A DNA stretch of 64,000 nt from Acidobacteria bacterium AB60. GTDB taxonomy: Bacteria > Acidobacteriota > Terriglobia > Terriglobales > Acidobacteriaceae. Shown here piece after piece: positions 47,764 through 54,571 of this stretch. The position numbers and the translations under genes were made by a program. Below the pieces are notes generated by a model, which ran no database searches, was not told the DNA's origin, and saw only the letters and a program-made list of their open reading frames with translations. The stretch spans positions 248,001 to 312,000 of the forward strand of contig VANK01000001.1 of assembly GCA_008682415.1 (NCBI GenBank). Direction: 5' to 3'. The first letter of the stretch is position 1, and each line of letters begins with the position of its first letter.

Positions 47764-48299
47764 AGGCCGCATTGTTGCTGTTGATGGTTGCGGCGATCCC
47801 GGCGGGCGCGCAGGCCGATTCGCAGTGGGTGCTGGAGCAGTCGACTCTGAGTTATCACATGTCGCATCCCATGCACGAGGTAGACGGGGTAAGTCACGCG
47901 GCCAAGGGCAAAGGCGTGTGCCACGACGGACAGTGCGATTTCCTGATTGCGGCTCCGGTTAGAACGTTCGACTCGGGAGACACGAATCGCGATCTGCACA
48001 TGCTGGAGACCACCAAGGGCGCGCAGTTTCCGATGGTGGTGGTGAAGACGCATTTTCCGGCTTCGGAGTTGAACGATTCCACGTTGTATGCCGATCTGGA
48101 AGTCCAGTTTGCCGGGCAGACGGCGCGCTACCAGCACGTGGCCTTTCAGCGCAGCGGGCAGGGTAAGGATGTGCGCATCACGGGGACGATGCCGGCGACC
48201 TGCTCGGATTTCAAGATTGAGCGGCCGACGTTCCTGACGGTGCCGATCAAGAACGAGATTCCGGTGAAGGTGGAGATGACCTGGCGGAATGCGGAGTAA
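47760..48299 (+). CDS. YceI family protein
   Basis: 179 residues from GTG 47760, overlapping the preceding stop as GTGA. Signal peptide to GAQA. The lipocalin-like YceI barrel is shown by WVLEQSTLSYHMSHPMHEVDG, FDSGDTNRDLHMLETTKGAQFPMVVVKT (in parts), and ITGTMPATCSDFKIERPTFL. YceI proteins bind polyprenoids in the periplasm. CHDGQC may be a disulphide. Co-transcribed with the His-rich membrane protein. Confidence 0.88.
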   Translation: MKAALLLLMVAAIPAGAQADSQWVLEQSTLSYHMSHPMHEVDGVSHAAKGKGVCHDGQCDFLIAAPVRTFDSGDTNRDLHMLETTKGAQFPMVVVKTHFPASELNDSTLYADLEVQFAGQTARYQHVAFQRSGQGKDVRITGTMPATCSDFKIERPTFLTVPIKNEIPVKVEMTWRNAE

Positions 48300-48330
48300 G
48301 GGAACAGGGAGCAGGGAACAGGGAAGGCAG

Positions 48331-48370
48331 CCCCACCCCACCCCCCTATCAAATGCACCAAATCCGGGGC
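48331..48370. repeat. C-tract plus GGTGCA hairpin repeat, copy 2 (decayed)
   Basis: C-rich run 48331-48347 followed by TGCACC (48354-48359) and the mutated right half GGGGCA (48365-48370). Same order as copies 1 and 3. Confidence 0.65.
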
Positions 48371-48416
48371 AATCTAAAGCCGTTCCGAGGAGCGAAGGGC
48401 AAGCAGCCAGGTGGGA

Positions 48417-48456
48417 CCCCCCACCCCCCCCCCTCTGATGCACCATCTTCGGTGCA
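48417..48456. repeat. C-tract plus GGTGCA hairpin repeat, copy 3
   Basis: C run 48417-48433, then TGCACC (48439-48444) and GGTGCA (48451-48456). Only about 50 bp from copy 2, in the same orientation. Confidence 0.75.
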
Positions 48457-48633
48457 AATGGCTGGACGTGCCCGCAAGAGGGGATTTCGGGGACACTTCC
48501 ACAGGATGAAGGTAGACGGGTAACCCCCTTCGCACTGTGCCGGCAGTCACCGGCACTCGTGATAAGGCGATGTGCGGAGAGCCGAGCTGTGTGCCAGATC
48601 TCACCCGCGAGACCTGGGACGCCCCTCTTGTCC

Positions 48634-49860
48634 TCAGTGGCCGAGGTTGCGGATTGCGATTTCGGGCGATTGGGGGGCAGGGCTGTCGAGCAGCGTGCTT
48701 TTGCCGCCCTTCAGGGTGATGTCGAGAAAGTCGCCGATGACGCTTTCAATGAGGTCCAGGTTGTGGCGGGCGTTCTGACTGGAGACAGAGTCGCCAGCTC
48801 CGAGCAGGGGATCGTCGCTGAAGCTGCCGTGCGTGATGCCGGGAGAGTGCAGTTCGACGGCATAGCTTCCGGGCGGGCAGCAGGTCTGGAGCTGCTGGTC
48901 TTTTTTCTTGAGGTAGCCGGCGATCTGGTCGGGGGAGCCAAACATCCTCTCCTTTGGATTAACGGCCTCGAGGAACAGCAGCGGCTGTTTCATGGTGGCG
49001 CCGTCGGAGTAGTCAGGGAGGGCGGCGACGGGGACCATGCCTCCGTCCAGATCGACACAGGCTTGGAAGCGGGCGTCGAGCTGGCAGGCGCGAGCTGCGA
49101 ACTCGGCTCCAGCGGAGTGGCCCATCGCGGCGACGTGATGCAGATCGAGGTGTCCGGCGAGCGGGGAACGGGAGTCGCTGTCGAGCGCGACTAACCGGTC
49201 GTAAACGAATCGGACGTCTGCGGCGCCCTCCGTGATGGTTTCGGTCACGGAGGCTGCCATGCGCTTGAAGCGCTCCTCGGGGCTGAGGCCGGGGGGCGGC
49301 TGGTCTTGATGCTGCAGGACGATGTTGCCATCAGGAAAGAGAACAGCGCCGGCGGTATAGGTGTGCTCAATGGCCGCGACGACATAGCCGCGGCTGACCA
49401 GGTATTCGTTCAGGGCTGTGTAGCCGAAGCCGGACCCTCCCAGGCCATGAGAAAGGACGATCACCGGGAATTTCGCCGGCTGTCTGGCGATGGGGGCGTT
49501 CTCGATTGCGTGGGAGTGGATGGCGCCGGAGACGATCAGCGGCCAGTTCGCGCCGTGGTCGTCGCGCATGGAGCGCTGGGCCGCGGAGTCGGCATCGAGC
49601 TGCTGGGCACCGGGCAGGTATGCGCCCGTGGCGAGCTGATTTCTTTGTGTGGGATACCAGACGTGGACCATGAGGCGGCGGGGCGCGTTGGGGGTGGATG
49701 CATAGCGATCGGGGCGGGAGGTGTCGGTCCACTCATAGCCGGCGCGGCCGATGCCGTACGGACCGGCGGGGGTGGGGAGTGCGGGCGGTTTGGGCGGGGC
49801 TGCCTGCCAAATAGCCGGGGAGGTGGCGAGTACGGAGAGGAGGAGGGTGAGTGCTCTCAT
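48634..49860 (-). CDS. Secreted alpha/beta hydrolase, PAF-acetylhydrolase-like
   Basis: 408 residues, signal peptide about 1-20. Alpha/beta hydrolase fold: VHVWYPTQRN, FPVIVLSHGLGGSGFGYTAL for the oxyanion region, nucleophile in AAMGHSAGAEFAA, and a late His in SPGITHGSFSD. The pattern resembles the platelet-activating-factor acetylhydrolase/dienelactone hydrolase type. Substrate likely a short-chain ester; not certain. Starts after a dyad repeat. Confidence 0.85.
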   Translation of the reverse strand: MRALTLLLSVLATSPAIWQAAPPKPPALPTPAGPYGIGRAGYEWTDTSRPDRYASTPNAPRRLMVHVWYPTQRNQLATGAYLPGAQQLDADSAAQRSMRDDHGANWPLIVSGAIHSHAIENAPIARQPAKFPVIVLSHGLGGSGFGYTALNEYLVSRGYVVAAIEHTYTAGAVLFPDGNIVLQHQDQPPPGLSPEERFKRMAASVTETITEGAADVRFVYDRLVALDSDSRSPLAGHLDLHHVAAMGHSAGAEFAARACQLDARFQACVDLDGGMVPVAALPDYSDGATMKQPLLFLEAVNPKERMFGSPDQIAGYLKKKDQQLQTCCPPGSYAVELHSPGITHGSFSDDPLLGAGDSVSSQNARHNLDLIESVIGDFLDITLKGGKSTLLDSPAPQSPEIAIRNLGH

Positions 49861-49903
49861 GAATGTGCTCCAGAAGTACGATCAACGCTCGCGTATGGGG
49901 AGG

Positions 49904-49941
49904 GGGTATCCCAGGTCTCAGAATCGCGACCTGGGATACCC
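49904..49941. repeat. Interspersed dyad repeat, copy 2 (GGTATCCCAGGTC family)
   Basis: A 14-bp perfect stem (49904-49917 with 49928-49941) and a 10-nt loop, in the 146-bp gap between two leftward genes. The core is identical to copy 1 at 19164-19202; the loops differ in length and sequence. Confidence 0.75.
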
Positions 49942-50006
49942 GGCTCTCGTTCCAGGGAATTGACGCGGATTGCACGGCAAGCGGGGAGGTCACCGCGGGC
50001 TGCTGA

Positions 50007-50399
50007 TCAGCGCTCGCGGATGATTTCGACCGTGGGCGCGTCGGGGCCGCAGTTCCGGCAATGGAGAGTGGCTTTGCCGTCGGCGGTCATCCGGACAGTG
50101 ATGTCGAGCTTGCGGCTGTCGGGCCGGCGGATGACCTGAAAGCTGAGCGTGTCGCCATCGACGCGCGGGGTGAGAATGGCGTGGGCGTCGCGGCCGGCGA
50201 GGTAGGTCTGGCCGCCGTTGTGCGCAACGATGTTGAAGACGATGCCGCCGGCGAGCTGCCCGTTGTCGTCGCCCAGGGTGAGCAGCACGCCGGGCTGTTG
50301 ATCCTGCCAGAGGCCGACCCATGGGTTGGAGATGGTGGGCTGGGCGAGGCCGGGGAGGGTTAGCAGGGAAAGGGCGATCGCGGGTACGGAGAGCTTCAT
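50007..50399 (-). CDS. Hypothetical exported protein
   Basis: 130 residues, signal peptide to GLAQP. The mature part is short and beta-rich (WVGLWQDQQPGVLLTL, LAGGIVFNIVAHNGG, DTLSFQVIRRPDSRKLDITV) and ends with CRNC, a possible disulphide or metal motif. Family not recognised. Same strand as the esterase, 146 bp upstream of it. Confidence 0.6.
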   Translation of the reverse strand: MKLSVPAIALSLLTLPGLAQPTISNPWVGLWQDQQPGVLLTLGDDNGQLAGGIVFNIVAHNGGQTYLAGRDAHAILTPRVDGDTLSFQVIRRPDSRKLDITVRMTADGKATLHCRNCGPDAPTVEIIRER

Positions 50400-50580
50400 G
50401 ACGGGCCTCCTTGGGGTGGTGATGTTTAGGCGAGAGACTTCATTTAATCAATAAGTTGTGCCGCACACATCAAGTGATGCTTCCGCTTCTTATGACCTTG
50501 ATAGAGGAGAGCACGCAGCTCCGCCAACACGCTGATGTGACACTTTCAAAACATGGCGTAAGCATCTCATGCGAGTTGCC

Positions 50581-51453
50581 TTATTTTGCCGCGATAGAAG
50601 CTGTGGCAAGTGTGCCGCCGAGGCCCATGGTTTCCAGGGCGGAGGATGGGACGACGACCATCGAGCCCTTTTCGCGCATTGCTTCGAAGAGCATGTTCAT
50701 GCCGCGGAGGTGGAGGGCGACGGGGTTATCGGAGTAGACCTGCGCGGCTTCGGCGAATTGCTGGGAGACCTGGACTTCGGCATCGCCGAGGATGACGCGA
50801 GCCTGGCGTTCGCGGTCGGCCTGGGCCTGCTGGGACATGGCGTTTTCGAGGGCCTGGGGGATGCGGACGTCGCGGATTTCGACAGACTGAACGGTGATGC
50901 CCCAGGGGGTGGTCTTTTCGTCGAGGATCTTTTGGAGCTCGCGTCCGAGGGTCTCGCGTTCGGTGATCATCTGGGCGAGCTGGTGGCGGCCGATGGACTC
51001 CCGGAGGGCGGTCTGGGAACCCAGGGTGATGGCCTCGATGAAGTCTTCTACCTCGAAGATGGCTTTTTCGGCGTTCCAGACGAGCCAGAAGACGATGGCG
51101 TCGACGTTCACGGGCACGGTGTCGCGGGTGAGGGTAGATTCGGCGCTGACGGTTGTGACACGGACGCGCTGATCGACGTAGCGGCTGAGGGTGTCGACCA
51201 CGGGGACGATGAGGAAGACGCCAGGTCCCAGCAGGCGGCGGAAGCGGCCGAAGCGGAGGATGGCCACCTTCTCCCACTGATCGACGACTTTGATGGCGAA
51301 GAGAAAGTAGACGCCGAGCCCGGCACCGAGCGCTGCTGCCACCGGCGAGTGGGTGAGGGCAGTGATGAGGAAGCCGGCCGCGAGGCAGAGGAAGAAGACG
51401 ACGAGACCGACCCGGCTGACCTGCTTCTGCTGATAGGCGATGGATTGCATCAT
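50581..51453 (-). CDS. Slipin/stomatin family SPFH protein
   Basis: 290 residues from ATG 51453 (GAGGAG upstream). Two hydrophobic segments at about 15-50, then the SPFH domain: VVDQWEKVAILRFGRFRRLLGPG, VDTLSRYVDQRVRVTT, REDTVPVN-type TRDTVPVNVDAIVFW, and TTPWGITVQSVEIRDVRIPQAL. A C-terminal helical region follows. It forms membrane-associated scaffolds. The gene overlaps the GntR regulator (ATGA), which is likely its own controller. No nfeD partner is adjacent. Confidence 0.93.
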   Translation of the reverse strand: MMQSIAYQQKQVSRVGLVVFFLCLAAGFLITALTHSPVAAALGAGLGVYFLFAIKVVDQWEKVAILRFGRFRRLLGPGVFLIVPVVDTLSRYVDQRVRVTTVSAESTLTRDTVPVNVDAIVFWLVWNAEKAIFEVEDFIEAITLGSQTALRESIGRHQLAQMITERETLGRELQKILDEKTTPWGITVQSVEIRDVRIPQALENAMSQQAQADRERQARVILGDAEVQVSQQFAEAAQVYSDNPVALHLRGMNMLFEAMREKGSMVVVPSSALETMGLGGTLATASIAAK

Positions 51454-51908
51454 GGCTTTCTCCTCGGGGAGATCTGGGGTGGAGTGGGGGGATGGGAGGC
51501 GCGGGCGTCTCCGGCGAAGTGGCGGAGGCCGTCGGCGAGCTCCTGCAGGGTGATGCCGGCCGCTCCGGCGCGGGCGACGAACTCGCCGACGAGCTGAAAG
51601 AGCATGCGTTCGCGGTCTTCCTGGGAGATGCCGTCGGGGCGGTCGGCGACAAACGTGCCGGTGCCCTGCTGGGTGTCGAGGATGCCGCGGATTTCGAGTT
51701 CGCGGTAGGCGCGCATGACGGTATTGGGATTGATGGCGAGCTCGACCGCGACCAAACGGACGGTCGGGAGCTGGTCGCCGGGGCGCAGAACGCCCATGGC
51801 GATGGCGCCCTGGACCTGATCGATCATCTGGCGATAGACGGGGACGCCGGAGTGGTCGTCGAGGCGGAAGCGGAAGGGGGGAGGCTCGGGGGTGGCGCCA
51901 TAGCTCAT
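51450..51908 (-). CDS. GntR-family regulator, YtrA type
   Basis: 152 residues from ATG 51908. Winged-helix domain at about 15-85: VPVYRQMIDQVQGAIAMGVL, GDQLPTVRLVAVELAINPNTVMRAYRELE (in parts) and GTGTFVAD. The short effector tail is helical, as in the YtrA subgroup, rather than a FadR or UTRA domain. Lies upstream of the slipin gene in one transcript. A TGTAC-N10-GTACA dyad upstream is a probable autoregulatory operator. Confidence 0.9.
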   Translation of the reverse strand: MSYGATPEPPPFRFRLDDHSGVPVYRQMIDQVQGAIAMGVLRPGDQLPTVRLVAVELAINPNTVMRAYRELEIRGILDTQQGTGTFVADRPDGISQEDRERMLFQLVGEFVARAGAAGITLQELADGLRHFAGDARASHPPTPPQISPRRKP

Positions 51909-51919
51909 TACATAAATAG

Positions 51920-51939
51920 TGTACCAGTATTCTAGTACA
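51920..51939 (-). promoter_or_regulatory. GntR/YtrA operator and promoter
   Basis: TGTAC (51920-51924) and GTACA (51935-51939) form an inverted repeat with a 10-bp spacer, 11 bp before the gntR ATG. On the minus strand TTGCAC and TACACT with 16-bp spacing could be the -35 and -10 boxes, so a bound repressor would block RNA polymerase. Confidence 0.5.
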
Positions 51940-52007
51940 GTGCAAGTAAAATCGTGCAGCGGGGAGTCGAAGGCGCTGGAATCCGGGAAGTTACTGTTTA
52001 CCAGAAT

Positions 52008-52023
52008 TGTTCCACGTGGAACC
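52008..52023. other. parS-type centromere site
   Basis: TGTTCCACGTGGAACC has a perfect 14-bp palindrome, GTTCCACGTGGAAC, and matches the bacterial ParB-binding parS form with the TTCCACGTGGAA core. It is in the intergenic region between gntR and the GNAT gene, where such sites are often found. parS sites cluster near oriC in many bacteria. The rest of 51940-52213 holds nothing I can name. Confidence 0.8.
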
Positions 52024-52213
52024 ATTTTTGGTGCAAGCCGGAGAGCGACGGTCTTCTCCACAGGCGGAGGTGGTAGGCGAATCGGGCGGAGGGCCGGCGG
52101 GCGAGTGTGGTTCTTCGCAGCATTCAGAAAGCTGGCTGTTGCCACGCGGGATCGAAGCTACGCCAAGCGAATGGCGGGCTCTTCCCGTCAGCTGCCCGGC
52201 GTGGCAGTGTCTC

Positions 52214-53245
52214 TCAGCGCAGGTCGCAGCGGACGTATGCGTCGCGTCGATAGAAGCCGGGAGCATGGGGGCGCTGCATGGTGATGCCGTGGGTGAGCGG
52301 GCGCAGACGGCGGGAGAGGAGGCAGCGGTAGGCCTTCTCGCACGCGAAACTGGCGCCGAATTCAAGCAGAACGTTACGGGAGGCGGCGAAGGCTTCGCAG
52401 GCGTCGAGGAGGCGATGGAAGCGTTCGTCAGCGCCGCTGCCGCCGCGTACGGCGGCGAATTTGAGGTAACAGACTCCGGCTCCGCCTTCGGAGCCTTTTC
52501 CGGTGCAGGCGATGGCGAAGCCGTCGAAGGTCTTGCGCGTGAACGTCAGAAGGATCTCGCCGATGTCCTGGTTGAGGAGGCTGCGAATCTCTTGCGTGAG
52601 GTCAAGGCCGGGATCGATGCGCTGGGTGAGTTTGCGGCAGTCTTCGAGATGATCGTCGTGGGTGCGGTGCCAACGTTTCGTGATATGCAGGACGCTGGTG
52701 CCGGGTTCGGGTTGCCAGTCCCTGGGTTTGACTGGCGCGTACCGAAACAGCGCCGTGAGTTGCTGGGGCCAATAGCCATATTTCGTGTAGAGGCCGACGT
52801 GCTTGGCGCTGTGCGGAAAGGTATAGAGCGCAGTTCGAGGGAGCTTCGCCTGGTCAAAGGCGGCGACGGTGGCTTCGAGGAGCTTTTGCGCGACGCCCTT
52901 GTCCCAGTATTCGGGGGAGACGCAGAGGGGGCCGAAGAAGCCAAAGGATCCCCAGATGGTGAGCAGGTTGAAGCCGACGAGGCGGCCATGCTCGCGCGCC
53001 GCCAGGGCCTGTACGTGTTTGGCGCGGACACGGCTGGCGACGAGATCGCGGTCGCCCATGAAGGTGGCGGGATCGGGAAGACCGAGGAATGTGCCGAAGG
53101 CCAGACGAAAGAGACGATCGGCTTCGGGGAGTTCGCCTTTTTTGAGGGGACCGACCTTTATTTGGGGAGCGGGGGGCATCCGAGGAGACCTCTGGGGAAG
53201 TTGATTCGCAAGCGGCAACAGTGTAGCGAACCAAAGTACGGTCAC
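52214..53245 (-). CDS. GNAT family N-acetyltransferase
   Basis: 343 residues, or 321 from ATG 53179. The acetyl-CoA fold is in the first half: LFRLAFGTFLG, GRLVGFNLLTIWGSFGFFGPLCVSPEYWDKGVAQKLLEATVAAFD (in parts), then YTFPHSAKHVGLYTKYGYWPQQL. The C-terminal half (about 200-343) is a second domain, perhaps a degenerate GNAT fold, with KFAAVRGGSGADERFHRLLDACE and YVRCDL at the end. Substrate unknown. Monocistronic. Confidence 0.8.
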   Translation of the reverse strand: MTVLWFATLLPLANQLPQRSPRMPPAPQIKVGPLKKGELPEADRLFRLAFGTFLGLPDPATFMGDRDLVASRVRAKHVQALAAREHGRLVGFNLLTIWGSFGFFGPLCVSPEYWDKGVAQKLLEATVAAFDQAKLPRTALYTFPHSAKHVGLYTKYGYWPQQLTALFRYAPVKPRDWQPEPGTSVLHITKRWHRTHDDHLEDCRKLTQRIDPGLDLTQEIRSLLNQDIGEILLTFTRKTFDGFAIACTGKGSEGGAGVCYLKFAAVRGGSGADERFHRLLDACEAFAASRNVLLEFGASFACEKAYRCLLSRRLRPLTHGITMQRPHAPGFYRRDAYVRCDLR

Positions 53246-53349
53246 GGGCTTCGTTGTTCTGACCCACGCTGGGACGCGGGAGCCAGATCGGGCGAGTTGA
53301 CGGGCGTGGGTCGGGAGCCCGGTATGGCTGCCTCCAGGAAGTAGTGGAT

Positions 53350-53365
53350 TGGTATACTGATTGTG
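53350..53365 (+). promoter_or_regulatory. Extended -10 promoter of the hopanoid operon / ispH
   Basis: TGGTATACT (53350-53358) is an extended -10 element with a near-perfect TATACT box. Transcription should start at about 53365, which is the GTG that fits the ispH frame, so the mRNA may be leaderless. The earlier in-frame GTG at 53344 would lie upstream of this start. Confidence 0.5.
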
Positions 53366-54393
53366 TGACTTCTCCTGTGCTTGACAATCTCTCGAACGGC
53401 AGCCTGAACGCGACTTCCCCCACCCAAAAGCGGGTGTTGTTGCTCAAACCCCGCGGCTTTTGCGCCGGTGTGGTGCGCGCGATCGACATTGTGAAGATTG
53501 CGCTGGAGACCTTTGGCGCGCCCATTTACGTGCGCCGGGAGATTGTGCATAACCGCTATGTGGTGAATGAACTGGCGGAGAAGGGCGCGATCTTCGTACA
53601 TGAGATTGACGATGTGCCCGATGGCCAGAGGGTGATTTACTCGGCGCACGGCGTTTCGCCGGCAGTGCGGGATGCGAGCAAGGCGCGTCACCTGCGAGTG
53701 ATTGATGCGACTTGTCCCCTGGTCACGAAGGTGCACATCGAAGCGGTGAAGTTCGCCAAGCAGGGGTATTCGCTGGTGCTGATCGGGCATCGCGATCATG
53801 ACGAGATTGAGGGCACGCTGGGCGAGGCTCCGGACGCGACCCAGGTGGTGTCGAATGTCCAGGAGGTCGCGGCCCTTGAGGTGCCGGACCCGAACCGGGT
53901 GGCGTACCTGACGCAGACGACGCTTTCGCTGGACGAGGCCCGGGATATTATTCACGCACTGAAGGAGAAGTTTCCCAATATCGTGGGGCCGCACTCGCAG
54001 GACATCTGTTACGCGACGGAGAACCGGCAAGTGGCGGTGCGGAACGTCGCGCACGATGCGGGTTTGGTGCTGGTGGTGGGGTCGACGAACAGCTCCAACT
54101 CCAACCGCCTGGTTGAAGTTTCGCGCAATTTGGGCACCATGGGTTACCTCATCGACAACTCGCAGGCGATCGACCCGAAATGGTTGCAGGGAGTTGACAC
54201 GGTTGCAGTTACCGCGGGGGCGTCCGCTCCGGAGGTACTGGTGGAAGATGTTGTCAATTATCTGCGGCAAAACGGGTATGACAGCGTCGAAGAGGTAGAG
54301 GTCATGCCGGAGAACGTGCGGTTTGGATTGCCCCCCGAGATCGTGCAGGCGATCGGCGGGGTGGGTGGCGCGGAAACGGTGCCGGTTCGGTAA
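53365..54393 (+). CDS. ispH: 4-hydroxy-3-methylbut-2-enyl diphosphate reductase
   Basis: 342 residues from GTG 53365 (349 from GTG 53344). Last step of the MEP pathway, giving IPP and DMAPP by use of a [4Fe-4S] cluster. Cluster Cys are in KPRGFCAGVVRAI, DATCPLVTKVH and QDICYATENRQ; TNSSNSNRLVE binds the substrate. The C-terminus is short, as in bacterial enzymes. First gene of the hopanoid operon and a rational partner for squalene synthesis; 178 bp separate it from shc. Confidence 0.96.
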   Translation: MTSPVLDNLSNGSLNATSPTQKRVLLLKPRGFCAGVVRAIDIVKIALETFGAPIYVRREIVHNRYVVNELAEKGAIFVHEIDDVPDGQRVIYSAHGVSPAVRDASKARHLRVIDATCPLVTKVHIEAVKFAKQGYSLVLIGHRDHDEIEGTLGEAPDATQVVSNVQEVAALEVPDPNRVAYLTQTTLSLDEARDIIHALKEKFPNIVGPHSQDICYATENRQVAVRNVAHDAGLVLVVGSTNSSNSNRLVEVSRNLGTMGYLIDNSQAIDPKWLQGVDTVAVTAGASAPEVLVEDVVNYLRQNGYDSVEEVEVMPENVRFGLPPEIVQAIGGVGGAETVPVR

Positions 54394-54510
54394 TATTTCC
54401 GGTTCCTGACGAAAATCACGCTGCCTTAGGGCGCGGACCGGAATCTATTAGGTACGCAAGTCTTTCGGAGTTTCGAACGGGGATTCACGTAGGAAATGCA
54501 GAGTCCTGCA

Positions 54511-54545
54511 GGAGCCTCTTTTTTGAAAAGGGGCCGGAACTCCTG
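54511..54545 (+). promoter_or_regulatory. Stem-loop in the ispH-shc gap
   Basis: CCTCTTTT (54515-54522) and AAAAGGGG (54526-54533) form an 8-bp stem with one G-U pair and a 3-nt loop; GGAG and CTCC flank it. The lack of a following T tract argues against a terminator; a control element or a decayed terminator is possible. It lies 40-60 bp before the shc ATG. Confidence 0.35.
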
Positions 54546-54571
54546 GGCAACACTGAGGCGATTCGAAGCGC

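Larger units (their letters stand above)
48300..48633. other. Repeat-rich intergenic region
   Basis: 334 bp between yceI and the convergent esterase gene. It begins with tandem GGGAACAGGGAGCAGGGAAC units (48300-48325), then holds two C-tract/GGTGCA repeats (listed separately) and a decayed half of the GGTATCCCAGGTC dyad (48609-48623). No coding character. Confidence 0.7.
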
